From contig OZ245869.1 of the NCBI GenBank assembly GCA_965229355.1, positions 1,798,001 through 1,862,000 on the forward strand: a stretch of DNA of 64,000 nt. The letters are read 5' to 3'. How positions within the stretch are numbered: position 1 is the stretch's first letter; every line of letters begins with the position of its first letter. Both the position numbers and the translations under genes were made by a program. The DNA is from GCA-2737725 sp965229355 (GTDB lineage: Bacteria > Pseudomonadota > Alphaproteobacteria > Rhodospirillales > Rhodospirillaceae). The notes beneath the pieces are model-generated. The model saw nothing but the letters and a program-made list of their open reading frames with translations. It did not search any database and was not told the origin of the DNA. Shown here in pieces: positions 9,301 through 18,926 of the stretch.

Positions 9301-10143
9301 ATGTCTAAAGTTACTGTCGCCGCACTTCAGTGCGCCTACACCGATAACATGACCGAGAATATCGACCGTGTTGAAGGTTTGATTGTTGATGCGGCTAAGA
9401 AAGGCGCGCAGATCATTCTGCCGACTGAACTGCTGCAAGGCCCGTACTTCTGTCGCGAAGAACGCGATGAGTTTTTTGACTGGGCCTACCCCGCCAATGA
9501 GCATCCGGTTGTGCAGCGTTTAGCGCCGCTCGCCAAAAAGCTTGGCGTTGCTATTCCGGCATCCATTTTTGAGCGTGATAACCATCACTATTTCAACAGC
9601 CTCGTGATGATCGATGCTGATGGCACGATTATGGGCACCTATCGCAAAAGCCACATCCCAGATGGTCCCGGGTATGAAGAGAAGTTCTACTTCAAGCCGG
9701 GCAACACCGGCTTCAAGGTGTGGGACACGAAGTTTGCCAAAATTGGCGTAGGCATTTGTTGGGACCAATGGTTCCCTGAGTGCGCGCGCGCCATGATGCT
9801 GATGGGCGCTGAGTTGTTGTTCTATCCCACAGCGATTGGCTCGGAGCCTGAGAACCCAACGCTCGACACTAAAGACTTATGGCAACGCGCGATGATCGGT
9901 CATGCCGTGTCGAACGTTGTGCCGGTTGTTGCAGCCAACCGCATTGGTAACGAAAGCGGCCAAATTTTCTACGGCTCGTCGTTTATTGCTGATCAGCGCG
10001 GTGAAAAGGTCGCCGAGTTTGGCCGCGCCGAAACAGGCGTGCTCACGGCTACGTTCGACTTGGCGCAAATCAAATTAAACCGCGCTTCATTCGGGTTCTT
10101 CCGTGATCGCCGCCCAGAACTCTACGGCATTCTCACGCAGTAA
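9301..10143 (+). CDS. aguB: N-carbamoylputrescine amidase
   Basis: Nitrilase-superfamily enzyme of 280 aa completing agmatine to putrescine conversion. The Glu-Lys-Cys triad is visible: Glu43 in ILPTELLQGPYF, Lys116 in TYRKSHIPDGPGY and Cys153 in GICWDQWFPE. The length and the HIPDGPGYEEKFYF segment fit the AguB branch rather than generic nitrilases. The pairing with aguA supports the assignment. The gene ends 22 nt before the convergent M19 dipeptidase. Confidence 0.96.
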   Translation: MSKVTVAALQCAYTDNMTENIDRVEGLIVDAAKKGAQIILPTELLQGPYFCREERDEFFDWAYPANEHPVVQRLAPLAKKLGVAIPASIFERDNHHYFNSLVMIDADGTIMGTYRKSHIPDGPGYEEKFYFKPGNTGFKVWDTKFAKIGVGICWDQWFPECARAMMLMGAELLFYPTAIGSEPENPTLDTKDLWQRAMIGHAVSNVVPVVAANRIGNESGQIFYGSSFIADQRGEKVAEFGRAETGVLTATFDLAQIKLNRASFGFFRDRRPELYGILTQ

Positions 10144-10154
10144 AATAAATTAAC

Positions 10155-10177
10155 CGGGAAGGCTTTATGCCTTCCCG
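10155..10177 (-). terminator. terminator of the M19 dipeptidase gene, overlapping its stop
   Basis: A perfect 9-bp hairpin CGGGAAGGC / GCCTTCCCG with a 5-nt loop. On the minus strand it is followed by a T-rich run (TTAATTTATTTT), so it fits a terminator for the minus-strand gene. Its distal arm lies inside the last codons and stop of that gene. Confidence 0.7.
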
Positions 10178-11439
10178 CGCTTCTTGTTGTATTTGGTCTT
10201 GGCGGCGTATTTCTCAACGTCGGCCATCACGCGCAGCAAATTCCCGCCCCAGATTTTTGCAATTTGCTCTTCGGTGTAGCCGCGCCTCACCAGTTCCAGC
10301 GTCACGTTGAATGTTTCGCTAGCGCTGTTCCATCCGGTAATGCCACCACCACCATTGAAATCTGATGCGATGCCCACGTGATCAACGCCAATCAGTTTGA
10401 CGGTGTAATCAATGTGATCAGCCAAGTCCTTCACGCCTGCCTTGGGCCACTTCAATTCAATCTCATCAGCTTTGGCGCGGTATGATTTCATCTGATCGGG
10501 CGTTAGCTTGCCCATATCCGACATTTCTTTGATGTTGAACTCGTCTTGCAATGCTTTGCTGGCAGCAGCTTTGTCTTTCGGCACGGCGCGCAAGTACGTA
10601 TCGAATGCCACCATTTGCGCAACGCCATTGACCTTTTTCAGCGCCAACAATTCTTCATCGCTGAGGTTGCGAGGATGATTGAATACACCCTTCACGCCCG
10701 AATGTGACGCAATCACCGGCGCTTTAGAAGTCGCAATAATATCCAGCGCAGTTTGCTGTCCCGCATGCGAGATATCATTCATAATGCCAACTTGATTGCA
10801 GCGCTTAACCGCTTCTTTGCCCAACGCGGACAATCCGCCATGCAACGGCTTTACGGGGGCCGTCAGATTGCGCGCCAAATCCATGGACGAATCGCCTAGT
10901 TGATTATGCCCAATATGCGTGTGGCCGAAGTAACGGCCGCCGTAATCGTAAAACAAATCAATCAGGTCAATATCTTCACCGATGGGGTAACCGTTCTCGA
11001 TGCCAATCAACGCGACCTTTTTGCCTGCGGCGTTGATGCGGCGCACATCCTCAGCCGTGTACGCAATCTCGATTTTTTCGGGGTACATTTTCTCGGCGAC
11101 CTTATGGATCGCGGCAAACTTGATCATCGCGTCCGATAACGCGGAGGCGTAACCAATGGTGCTCAGTTCCCCCTGGCCCACATAGACGATCAGGAATGTT
11201 GCATCTAACCCGCCTTCGATTTGCGTCGGGATATGCACTTGCTGCCCGCGCGGGCCAGGCTTCATGGGGTCGTAAGCATCGCTGCCGTAATTGGCTGGAA
11301 TATCGACGTGCGTGTCGACGGTGATCACGCGGTCATGGATGCTTCGTGCGCGCGCAATCAAGTCCGCATCAGTTTCGGCCCATGCTGTGCTTGAAAACAG
11401 AATGGCTGTGGTCAGCAGTAAGGCTTTGAAGTTTTTCAT
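10165..11439 (-). CDS. exported membrane-dipeptidase family protein (peptidase M19)
   Basis: Zinc dipeptidase of the renal-dipeptidase family, 424 aa. The ATG at 11439 (MKNFKALLLTTAIL) has GGGGAC 6 nt upstream and opens a signal peptide cut after SSTAWA; an ATG 12 nt further up is in frame. Family landmarks are IHDRVITVDTHVDIP (metal-binding His-x-Asp), IGIENGYPIGED, FGHTHIGHNQ, VIASHSGVKGVFNHPRNL and VDHVGIASDFNGGGG. It is the last minus-strand gene after meaB and may belong to that unit. A second M19 paralogue lies at 16957-18198. Confidence 0.92.
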   Translation of the reverse strand: MKNFKALLLTTAILFSSTAWAETDADLIARARSIHDRVITVDTHVDIPANYGSDAYDPMKPGPRGQQVHIPTQIEGGLDATFLIVYVGQGELSTIGYASALSDAMIKFAAIHKVAEKMYPEKIEIAYTAEDVRRINAAGKKVALIGIENGYPIGEDIDLIDLFYDYGGRYFGHTHIGHNQLGDSSMDLARNLTAPVKPLHGGLSALGKEAVKRCNQVGIMNDISHAGQQTALDIIATSKAPVIASHSGVKGVFNHPRNLSDEELLALKKVNGVAQMVAFDTYLRAVPKDKAAASKALQDEFNIKEMSDMGKLTPDQMKSYRAKADEIELKWPKAGVKDLADHIDYTVKLIGVDHVGIASDFNGGGGITGWNSASETFNVTLELVRRGYTEEQIAKIWGGNLLRVMADVEKYAAKTKYNKKRGKA

Positions 11440-11471
11440 GCGTGTCCCCATTGTGATGGGAACGAGTCTAA

Positions 11472-12470
11472 CTAAACGCCGAAGGTTTTAAAGATGCGAT
11501 CAACAGCCAAAGTGGGGGTCGTACGGCCTTCCGCAATTTCATTCTCTAAAGTGGGGATCAAGGCCTTTACTTTAGCATCTGTTTTCAACCGATTGAGCAA
11601 ACGGTCATCCACCATCGCCCACATCCAACGGATTTGCTGCGCCAAACGCTTCTTGGCCCATTCCCCAGATTGGCCGGTTAGCTTTTTATGTGTGCCGATT
11701 TTATCCCATATATCGTCCAAGCCGCGATTTTCCATCGAGCTCACGCTCAAAACCGGGGGAATCCAAGTGGGGCTTTGCGGCGTGATAATGCGAAGGGCGT
11801 GGCTGTAGTCAGCAACTGTCGCATTGGCGCGCTTCAAATTGTCGCCATCGGCTTTGGTAATCGCGATCATGTCGGCGATTTCCAGCACGCCTTTTTTGAT
11901 GCCCTGTAGTTCGTCGCCACCGCCAGCGATCATTAACACCAAAAAGAAATCGACCATTTCTGAAACAGTGATCTCGCTTTGGCCAACGCCGACGGTCTCA
12001 ACCAAAATCACGTCAAAGTCAGCAGCCTCGCAGACCAGAATGGCCTCGCGCGTCGCGCGCGCGACACCGCCGAGCGTGCCGCCCGTCGGTGATGGCCGAA
12101 TATAGGCGTTCGCATCAATCGACAACTGCGCCATGCGAGTTTTATCGCCCAAAATCGAGCCACCGGTGCGCGATGATGTGGGATCCACGGCCAGCACGGC
12201 AACCTTGTGGCCTTTCGCAGTCAGCATGGACCCAAAGGCATCAATGAATGTGCTTTTGCCAGCCCCGGGCAAACCGCTAATGCCGATGCGTTGAGACTTG
12301 CCGGTGTGGGGCAGAAGTTTCACCAACATCTCTTGCGCAAGCTGCTGATGTTCAGCGTTGAGTGATTCTGTCAGCGTGATCGCACGCGCTAAGATCGACC
12401 GGTCGCCGCGCGTTACGCCAGCAACGTAGTCTTCGAGCGACAATTTCGCGCGGGAAGGCGCTGCGGACAA
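11472..12470 (-). CDS. meaB: methylmalonyl-CoA mutase-associated GTPase MeaB
   Basis: G-protein chaperone of 332 aa that protects and reloads B12-dependent methylmalonyl-CoA mutase. The P-loop is GLPGAGKS (66-73); DPTSSRTGGSILGDKTRM and the guanine-specificity segment ITKADG follow. It starts 3 nt downstream of the mutase large-subunit gene on the same strand, which supports direct partnership. The length is normal for MeaB/ArgK. Confidence 0.96.
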   Translation of the reverse strand: MSAAPSRAKLSLEDYVAGVTRGDRSILARAITLTESLNAEHQQLAQEMLVKLLPHTGKSQRIGISGLPGAGKSTFIDAFGSMLTAKGHKVAVLAVDPTSSRTGGSILGDKTRMAQLSIDANAYIRPSPTGGTLGGVARATREAILVCEAADFDVILVETVGVGQSEITVSEMVDFFLVLMIAGGGDELQGIKKGVLEIADMIAITKADGDNLKRANATVADYSHALRIITPQSPTWIPPVLSVSSMENRGLDDIWDKIGTHKKLTGQSGEWAKKRLAQQIRWMWAMVDDRLLNRLKTDAKVKALIPTLENEIAEGRTTPTLAVDRIFKTFGV

Positions 12471-12473
12471 CGT

Positions 12474-14684
12474 TTAAGCTCCGTGACCCAACGACTTAGC
12501 CAGTTTTGCCAGCAAATCCACAGCCGCCTCACCAATCACGGTGCCTGGCGGGAAGATTGCAGCCGCACCCGCTTTATAGAGGGCATCGAAATCTTGCGGC
12601 GGGATCACACCACCCACGACAACCATGATGTCTGCGCGGCCCAGCCTTTTCAGTTCGTCTTTCAAAGCGGGGACGAGAGTGAGATGCCCTGCTGCGAGTG
12701 AGCTTGCGCCAATAATGTGCACGTCGTTTTCCACCGCTTGTTTGGCGGCTTCTTGCGGGGTTTGGAACAGCGGCCCAATATCGACATCGAAGCCCAAGTC
12801 AGCGAATGCGGTGGCGATGACTTTCTGGCCACGATCGTGACCATCTTGGCCCATCTTGGCGACCAGAATGCGCGGGCGGCGTCCTTCTTTTTCGGCGAAT
12901 GCATTCACCAAGCTTAAGACCTTTTGCATTTGCTCAGAGTTCGCGCCCACTTCTTTTCGATAAACCCCAGAGATGGATTTGATCTCGGCGACGTGACGGC
13001 CAAAGACTTTTTCCATCGCGGCCGTAATTTCACCAACCGTAGCTTTCGCACGGGCCGCATCGACCGACAAGGCCAACAGGTTACCCGAGCCAGTTTCGGC
13101 GCACTTGGTCAGGGCGTCCAGCGTGCGTTGGGTTTCTTTCTCATCGCGCTCGGCTTTCAAGCGCTTCAGCTTATCAAGCTGGGCGACACGAACCGCCGAG
13201 TTATCAACCTTCAACACGTCGATGGACTCAGAACTTGTGGGGCGGAACTTGTTTACGCCCACAACAGTTTGGCGGCCACTATCAATGCGCGCTTGCGTGC
13301 GGGCTGCGGCCTCTTCAATGCGCAGTTTGGGAATGCCAGCTTCAATGGCCTTCGCCATACCACCCAGTGCTTCTACTTCTTCAATGTGCGCCCAGGCTTT
13401 CTTGGCCAAGTCGTGCGTCAGGCGCTCGACGTAATAACTGCCACCCCACGGGTCGGCGCTGCGTGTTGTGCCGGTTTCTTGTTGAATAAACAATTGAGTA
13501 TTACGCGCGATGCGGGCTGAGAAGTCAGTGGGCAGCGCTAAAGCTTCGTCCAGCGCATTGGTATGCAGGGATTGCGTATGGCCTTGCGTGGCTGCCATGG
13601 CTTCAATGCAGGTGCGTACCACGTTGTTGAACACGTCTTGCGCGGTCAGGCTCCAGCCCGAGGTTTGGCAGTGCGTCCGCAAAGACAGCGAGCGATTATC
13701 TTTCGGATTAAATTGCTTGATCAGTTTGGCCCACAGCATGCGGGCGGCGCGCATCTTCGCCACTTCCATGAAGTAGTTCATGCCAATGGCCCAGAAGAAG
13801 CTCAAGCGCGGCGCAAAGGCATCAATGTCCAAACCCGCCGCGATGCCAGCGCGCGCATATTCAACGCCGTCAGCGAGTGTGTACGCCAGTTCCAGGTCGG
13901 CGGTCGCGCCCGCTTCCTGCATGTGATAGCCGGAGATCGAGATAGAATTGAATTTCGGCATCTCGGTGGACGTGTACGCAAAAATGTCCGAGATCGCCTT
14001 CATGCTGGGCGCAGGCGGGAAAATGTAGGTGTTGCGCACCATGAACTCTTTCAGAATGTCATTCTGAATCGTGCCCGACAATTTGCTGGTCGCCACGCCT
14101 TGCTCACCAGCTGCGGCGATATAGAGCGCCATAATCGGCAACACCGCGCCGTTCATGGTCATCGACACGCTCATCTGGTCCAGCGGAATACCATCGAACA
14201 GCGTGCGCATGTCGTAGATCGAATCAATCGCGACACCGGCCATACCGACATCGCCGACCACGCGCGGGTGGTCGCTGTCGTAACCACGGTGGGTGGCTAA
14301 GTCGAACGCGATGGATAAGCCCTTCTGACCTGCAGCTAAGTTACGACGGTAGAACGCGTTTGAATCTTCAGCGGTTGAGAAGCCCGCATACTGACGAATC
14401 GTCCAGGGCTGCGTCACATACATCGCAGCGTATGGCCCGCGCAGGAACGGCGGAATGCCGGGGCGTGTGTCAAGGAAGTCTAACTTCGCCGTATCAGCGC
14501 CGGTATAAAGCGGCTTTACCGCAATACCTTCAGGCGTGTTCCAGTTTTGCGCTTCGGCTTTGGCCGCGATATCAGCCCAGGCTTTGGCATCAAGCGCGCC
14601 GGAGTTCGATGACGAGTTTAAAGCAACGTCTGCAAAGTTCGGGATCTTAGATTCTTTATTTGTAGAACCGGCGACTTTGTTCAT
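12474..14684 (-). CDS. methylmalonyl-CoA mutase, large (catalytic) subunit
   Basis: B12-dependent interconversion of methylmalonyl-CoA and succinyl-CoA, 736 aa. The ATG at 14684 (MNKVAGSTNK) has GGAG 8 nt upstream; an open stretch continues to 14744 but would overlap the preceding gene. The N-terminal TIM-barrel part shows GIPPFLRGPYAAMYVTQPWT and TSGWSLTAQDVFNNVVRT. The C-terminal cobalamin domain has the lower-ligand motif DGHDRG (614-619) and GGVIPPQD. It sits 5 nt after the small-subunit gene and 3 nt before meaB, in one operon for propionate / branched-chain amino-acid carbon. Confidence 0.97.
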   Translation of the reverse strand: MNKVAGSTNKESKIPNFADVALNSSSNSGALDAKAWADIAAKAEAQNWNTPEGIAVKPLYTGADTAKLDFLDTRPGIPPFLRGPYAAMYVTQPWTIRQYAGFSTAEDSNAFYRRNLAAGQKGLSIAFDLATHRGYDSDHPRVVGDVGMAGVAIDSIYDMRTLFDGIPLDQMSVSMTMNGAVLPIMALYIAAAGEQGVATSKLSGTIQNDILKEFMVRNTYIFPPAPSMKAISDIFAYTSTEMPKFNSISISGYHMQEAGATADLELAYTLADGVEYARAGIAAGLDIDAFAPRLSFFWAIGMNYFMEVAKMRAARMLWAKLIKQFNPKDNRSLSLRTHCQTSGWSLTAQDVFNNVVRTCIEAMAATQGHTQSLHTNALDEALALPTDFSARIARNTQLFIQQETGTTRSADPWGGSYYVERLTHDLAKKAWAHIEEVEALGGMAKAIEAGIPKLRIEEAAARTQARIDSGRQTVVGVNKFRPTSSESIDVLKVDNSAVRVAQLDKLKRLKAERDEKETQRTLDALTKCAETGSGNLLALSVDAARAKATVGEITAAMEKVFGRHVAEIKSISGVYRKEVGANSEQMQKVLSLVNAFAEKEGRRPRILVAKMGQDGHDRGQKVIATAFADLGFDVDIGPLFQTPQEAAKQAVENDVHIIGASSLAAGHLTLVPALKDELKRLGRADIMVVVGGVIPPQDFDALYKAGAAAIFPPGTVIGEAAVDLLAKLAKSLGHGA

Positions 14685-14689
14685 GGTGA

Positions 14690-16723
14690 TTACTCCGCTG
14701 CCAGTTTCTGATGCGCTGCATTGAGCGCACTCAATACATCGCAACCCATATATATAAAGTCATCAATACCAGCGGCTTTCAAAGCCGCTTCGAGGTCGCC
14801 ACCCCGCCCCGCCAGATACACCGTCGCGGCACCGGCATCTTTCAATGCTGTGGCCAACGGTACAGCTTTATCGGCGTAAACAGTATCGGACGAAGAGATC
14901 ACGGCAAACGATGCGCCGGTTTTCTTGAAGTCAGCGGTAATCGCAGCCAAATCATCGCCGCCCGCACCCATCACAGCTTCAATGCCGCCCGCTTCAAAGA
15001 AATTCTTGGCGTAAGTCGCGCGACCTGTGAAATCGGCCACACGGCCGACATTGGCCACAAAAATCTTCGGTGTTGTACCGTATTTGGTTTTGAAAGCGTC
15101 GCTCTTGTCGCGCAAAACTTCATAACCCTCACTGAGACTGACTTTCGGCAATGCGGTCATCGTAATCGGTGTGCCCGCCAAAGCTTTCGCCATGGCCGGA
15201 ACGTTTGAACCTTCTGCTGCCGCTTTCACCAATACGGTCATTAAGGTGCCGTCGCTGGGCTCTACCAACGTCGGCACTGTGCCTACGGGCCCCTGATCGC
15301 GTTTGGCCAGAATGCTGGGCACATCTGGGTGATCGGCTTCAATCGCTGCTTCGTGCATGTTGGGGAATTCGCTGACGCCCGTTAATGCATCTTTGCGGCG
15401 ACTTAAGTTCTTTGCGCGCTCGGTTTGTACGCCCGCGATTTTCTTGGCGATAAAGCCAGACGGCAGCGCTTTTACCATACCGCCTTCGCGCTCGATCTCT
15501 TGCAGTAAAGCCCACGCCGCATCGGCCACTTTGTCGGTCAACGTTTCAAACAGGTATGCGCCACCCGCAGCATCCACCACTTTGTTGGCGCCGGTTTCTT
15601 CTTGCAGAACCAACTGCGTGTTCCGTGCAATGCGGCGGCCCAAATCACGTGAGAAGCCTAATCCGCTATCAAACGGCAACACCGTCACCGCATCCGCGCC
15701 CGCAATACCAGCGCCAAAGCAGGCCACAGTAGTGCGCAGCATATTTACCCACGGGTCGCGCTTGCTCATCATGCGCGGTGCCGTCATGGCATACACAGGG
15801 GCGACACGTTTTTCAGGCGATGCACCTGAAGCCTCCGCAATACGTCCCCATAGTTTGCGCGCGGCGCGAATTTTCGCGACCGTCATGAACAGGTCAGCAT
15901 CAGCGACTAGCGTGAAGGCCATTTGGCCGCAGGCCGTATCGATATCGATGCCAGCCTTGGTTGTCGCGCGGAGGTAATCGATAGCCGTGGCCATCACACA
16001 CGCCAGCTCTTGCGCTTCAGCAGCGCCAGCCGAGTGATAGACAATCGACTTTGCATTCAGTGCGCGGGCGTTCGGGAAATTCTTGGCCGTATAACCAGCT
16101 GTGTCGGCCATGCGCGCCAACACCACATCCATCTCGGTAATCAACGTGCCGCTGCCAGCGAAGCTGGCCAGAGGATCAGCGCCAAAGTTGCCGCGGAATT
16201 GTTCGGGCTTTAACCCACGCGATTTCAGCAATTGCATGAATACAGCCGACAGCGGCAGTGAAGGGCCATTAGGCTCCAACACAATCGGCGCTAAATCTAA
16301 AAGCACGCCCTTCAAGACTGTATCGAAATCTTTCAGCGAGCGAATGGTCACACCATTCTTACCTGACGGATCCGTCTTCAAGATGATGGATGTCACACCA
16401 CCTTCCAGGTCTTCCAGGATTTGCTTGTTGGCAATTTCCGGGTCTGGGTGGCCGTGGCTTTGGCGAATGTCCCAACCGCTTTGTGATGTCGCCAGCGCAG
16501 AAGCGCCGCGCGTGTACGGCGCGCCGCCAGGAAAGCCGCCGTCACCTTTCCAATCGTCCTTGGTGTAGAGCGGCTGAATTTGAATGCCGTCGTAAGTGCG
16601 GCTCACCAATTTTTTATCAAAGGGCGCGCCCGCCAAAACCTTATCGATCAGCTTCAGCCACGCTTCTTGGGTGGCAGGACCAAAATCAGCGGCAAGGGCC
16701 AAAATCTCATCATCGGCGGCCAA
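14690..16723 (-). CDS. methylmalonyl-CoA mutase, small subunit
   Basis: Non-catalytic partner of the heterodimeric mutase, 677 aa. It repeats the mutase layout (GIQIQPLYTKDDW, YTRGASALATSQSGWDIRQS, VLQEETGANKVVDAAGGAYL) but its C-terminal domain lacks the cobalamin motif DGHDRG, having VFVANVGRVADF-type sequence instead, as expected for the small subunit. It is the first gene of the small - large - meaB series. The 230 nt upstream carry no recognisable cobalamin riboswitch. Confidence 0.95.
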   Translation of the reverse strand: MAADDEILALAADFGPATQEAWLKLIDKVLAGAPFDKKLVSRTYDGIQIQPLYTKDDWKGDGGFPGGAPYTRGASALATSQSGWDIRQSHGHPDPEIANKQILEDLEGGVTSIILKTDPSGKNGVTIRSLKDFDTVLKGVLLDLAPIVLEPNGPSLPLSAVFMQLLKSRGLKPEQFRGNFGADPLASFAGSGTLITEMDVVLARMADTAGYTAKNFPNARALNAKSIVYHSAGAAEAQELACVMATAIDYLRATTKAGIDIDTACGQMAFTLVADADLFMTVAKIRAARKLWGRIAEASGASPEKRVAPVYAMTAPRMMSKRDPWVNMLRTTVACFGAGIAGADAVTVLPFDSGLGFSRDLGRRIARNTQLVLQEETGANKVVDAAGGAYLFETLTDKVADAAWALLQEIEREGGMVKALPSGFIAKKIAGVQTERAKNLSRRKDALTGVSEFPNMHEAAIEADHPDVPSILAKRDQGPVGTVPTLVEPSDGTLMTVLVKAAAEGSNVPAMAKALAGTPITMTALPKVSLSEGYEVLRDKSDAFKTKYGTTPKIFVANVGRVADFTGRATYAKNFFEAGGIEAVMGAGGDDLAAITADFKKTGASFAVISSSDTVYADKAVPLATALKDAGAATVYLAGRGGDLEAALKAAGIDDFIYMGCDVLSALNAAHQKLAAE

Positions 16724-16885
16724 AGGCGGTCTCCTTAAAACGACACCAAACGCGGTTTAATCAATGGCTTTATGGGGGTTTATTAGAACCAAGGGGCGGG
16801 GGCGTCAAACCAGGGCCAAAGGGTATAGTAAGGCCTGTGCACGGGTCGAACGGGGTTGGGCATATGGGCCTGCCCTAAAAACATT

Positions 16886-16933
16886 AACGGCCCCGCGATT
16901 CGCCATCAGGCGTTGTTTTTAAGCGGGGCCGTT
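16886..16933 (-). terminator. terminator downstream of the second M19 dipeptidase
   Basis: A perfect 11-bp inverted repeat AACGGCCCCGC / GCGGGGCCGTT with a 26-nt loop. On the minus strand it is followed by AATGTTTTT. It lies 24 nt after the stop of the dipeptidase gene at 16957. Confidence 0.65.
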
Positions 16934-16956
16934 TTGAAGCTGTATGAAGGCTGAAG

Positions 16957-18198
16957 TTATTTTCCGGCGTTCTTTTCAACCTCGCGCCAGACGCGCAGGA
17001 AATTTCCACTCCAGATTTTGGCGATCTCGGCTTCTTTATAGCCCCGCTTCACCAATTCTTTGGTCAGGCCCTCGGCTTCTGCAGCGGTTTTGTACCCCAC
17101 AATGCCGCCTGAGTGCTCCATGTCGGTTGAAACACCCACGTGATCGATGCCGATCAGCTTCACAGCGTAGTCGATGGAATCGACCATGTCGGCGACAGTC
17201 GCGCCCGGCCAACGTGCGCGGTACTCGGCCATTTCATTCTGAAAGTCGGGCAATTTATCTTTCGGCAATTTTGAGAATGCGTCTGTGAATGTTTTCAAGC
17301 CGTACTTCTGCTCGATGGCTTTTAATTCAGCTTGTTGCTGTTCAGGTGGGTTTTTCAGATAGGCGTTGAAGGCCACGATATGCACAACGCCGCCTTTTTT
17401 CGCGATGGCTCTCATCTCATCGTCACTCAGGTTACGTGAGTTATCGACGATTTTCTTCACACCAACGTGCGATGCAACCACAGGCACTTTCGAAAGGGCC
17501 ACAGCTTGCAAAATCGCAGCCGAGCTAATTTGCGATACGTCGACGATGATCCCTAAGCGGTTCATCTCAACGATGGCTTGCTTGCCTAATGGCGAAAGAC
17601 CGCCGTGCTCTGCTTCTTTATCACCAAACTTTTCTTGTGGTCGGTCGCTGTCGGCAAATTGGTTGTGGCCCGCGTGGTTAAACGCCACCATCCGCAAACC
17701 ACGATCATAAAGGATCGAGAGCCACTTTGTATCTTCGCCGTATGGGAATGCGTTGACGACTGACAACACAACAAAGTGCTTCTTAGCGGCCACGATACGC
17801 TCCACGTCAGCGGGCGAGCGCGCCAATTCGATACGATCCGGGTACTTCGCGACCATGCTTTCGATGGCGGCGAGTTTGGTGTCGGCATCTTTGCGGGCTT
17901 TGGCATAGCCCTCAGCATTGCGCACACCTTGGGACGCAAAGATCACAAACGCCGCGCCATCCAGCTTGCCCTGATCCATCTTGGGCAAGTCCACCTGCAT
18001 GGTGGTTAACTGGCCAGCGTCATATTTGCCGGTCATGAATTCCAGGGGGATATCCATTTCCGCATCAAAAGTAATCACGCGGTCATGAATGCCGGCAACT
18101 TTGAAGGTAAAATCTTCGTCCGTACGCGGCGTGTTCGCGCACGCGGATAAGCCTGCCAGAAATGTTGCGGCCAGTATGCCGCGTTTAAACGCATTCAT
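16957..18198 (-). CDS. M19 dipeptidase-family lipoprotein
   Basis: Second membrane-dipeptidase paralogue, 413 aa, with a lipoprotein signal: MNAFKRGILAATFLAGLSAC carries the lipobox LSAC, so the mature protein should be membrane-anchored. GGGGGAA precedes the ATG by 6 nt. Family landmarks are IHDRVITFDAEMDIP, VVNAFPYGED, VAFNHAGHNQ, VVASHVGVKKIVDNSRNL and IDHVGVSTDMEHSGG. In the first motif the usual His-x-Asp is Glu-x-Asp (DAEMD), a substitution at a zinc-ligand position that should change metal binding or activity. The rest matches the 10165-11439 paralogue. Confidence 0.88.
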   Translation of the reverse strand: MNAFKRGILAATFLAGLSACANTPRTDEDFTFKVAGIHDRVITFDAEMDIPLEFMTGKYDAGQLTTMQVDLPKMDQGKLDGAAFVIFASQGVRNAEGYAKARKDADTKLAAIESMVAKYPDRIELARSPADVERIVAAKKHFVVLSVVNAFPYGEDTKWLSILYDRGLRMVAFNHAGHNQFADSDRPQEKFGDKEAEHGGLSPLGKQAIVEMNRLGIIVDVSQISSAAILQAVALSKVPVVASHVGVKKIVDNSRNLSDDEMRAIAKKGGVVHIVAFNAYLKNPPEQQQAELKAIEQKYGLKTFTDAFSKLPKDKLPDFQNEMAEYRARWPGATVADMVDSIDYAVKLIGIDHVGVSTDMEHSGGIVGYKTAAEAEGLTKELVKRGYKEAEIAKIWSGNFLRVWREVEKNAGK

Positions 18199-18368
18199 GA
18201 TGATTCCCCCTAAAACGTCCCCACGCACTACACCTATAAATGCTATCCGAGCCCAATGGTTCCGTCGAAGGGGCTTTTCATGGTCTGGCCATTCTGCATT
18301 TGCCGCATAGAACGTCGTTTCACGGCAGGATATGGTGAGAGAATGCTGTTACGTTCTTGCGTGTTTTT

Positions 18369-18926
18369 ATGACCAGTTTTGACCGCCCAGACGACCCTCA
18401 TATAGCGCCATCCGAATGGGTACTGCGCTTTGCCGCACTTATTGAGCCCAGTGGGATTGTCTTGGATGTAGCAGCCGGACATGGGCGTCATACACGCGCC
18501 TTAAAAACGTTCGGCTTTGGCGTGGTGGCAGCAGATATCGATGTCTCAGGACTGGATGATTTGAAGAAAGATCCCGCGATCCAAGTCGTCGCTACGGATT
18601 TAGAAAGTGGGCCCTGGCCATTTGCAGGCCGCACCTTCGATGCCATCGTGGTGACGAACTATCTGCATCGTGCGCATTTCCCACACTATATAAGTGCTCT
18701 GAACCCGGACGGTGTTTTGATTATCGAAACGTTTGGGCAAGGTAATGAATTGTTGGGCCGTCCGCGCAACCCTGACTTTTTGTTAAAACCGGGTGAGTTG
18801 ATGGACGCGTTCAGCAAAGAGCTTCATGTCATTGCATATGAGCACGGTGTGGAAGAAGAGCCGCGGCCTGCGGTGCGCCAGCGCATCTGTGCAGTCAAAA
18901 CATCCGGCCCCGTTCTGTTGCCATGA
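18369..18926 (+). CDS. class I SAM-dependent methyltransferase
   Basis: Small methyltransferase of 185 aa. Motif I is VLDVAAGHGRHTRAL, the acidic residue ending strand 2 is in VVAADIDVSGLDDL, and motif IV is FDAIVVTNYLHR. The layout resembles the TehB-like and other small-molecule methylases; the substrate is unknown. I chose ATG at 18369 (a TTG four codons earlier is possible). No good ribosome-binding site is visible. Its stop overlaps the start of the next SBP gene (ATGA), so the two are translationally coupled. Confidence 0.82.
   Translation: MTSFDRPDDPHIAPSEWVLRFAALIEPSGIVLDVAAGHGRHTRALKTFGFGVVAADIDVSGLDDLKKDPAIQVVATDLESGPWPFAGRTFDAIVVTNYLHRAHFPHYISALNPDGVLIIETFGQGNELLGRPRNPDFLLKPGELMDAFSKELHVIAYEHGVEEEPRPAVRQRICAVKTSGPVLLP

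Noticed and set aside
16724..16956. Cobalamin riboswitch before the mutase operon
   Set aside because: Considered because the enzyme needs B12; no B12-box-like sequence or matching stem arrangement is visible in the leader.
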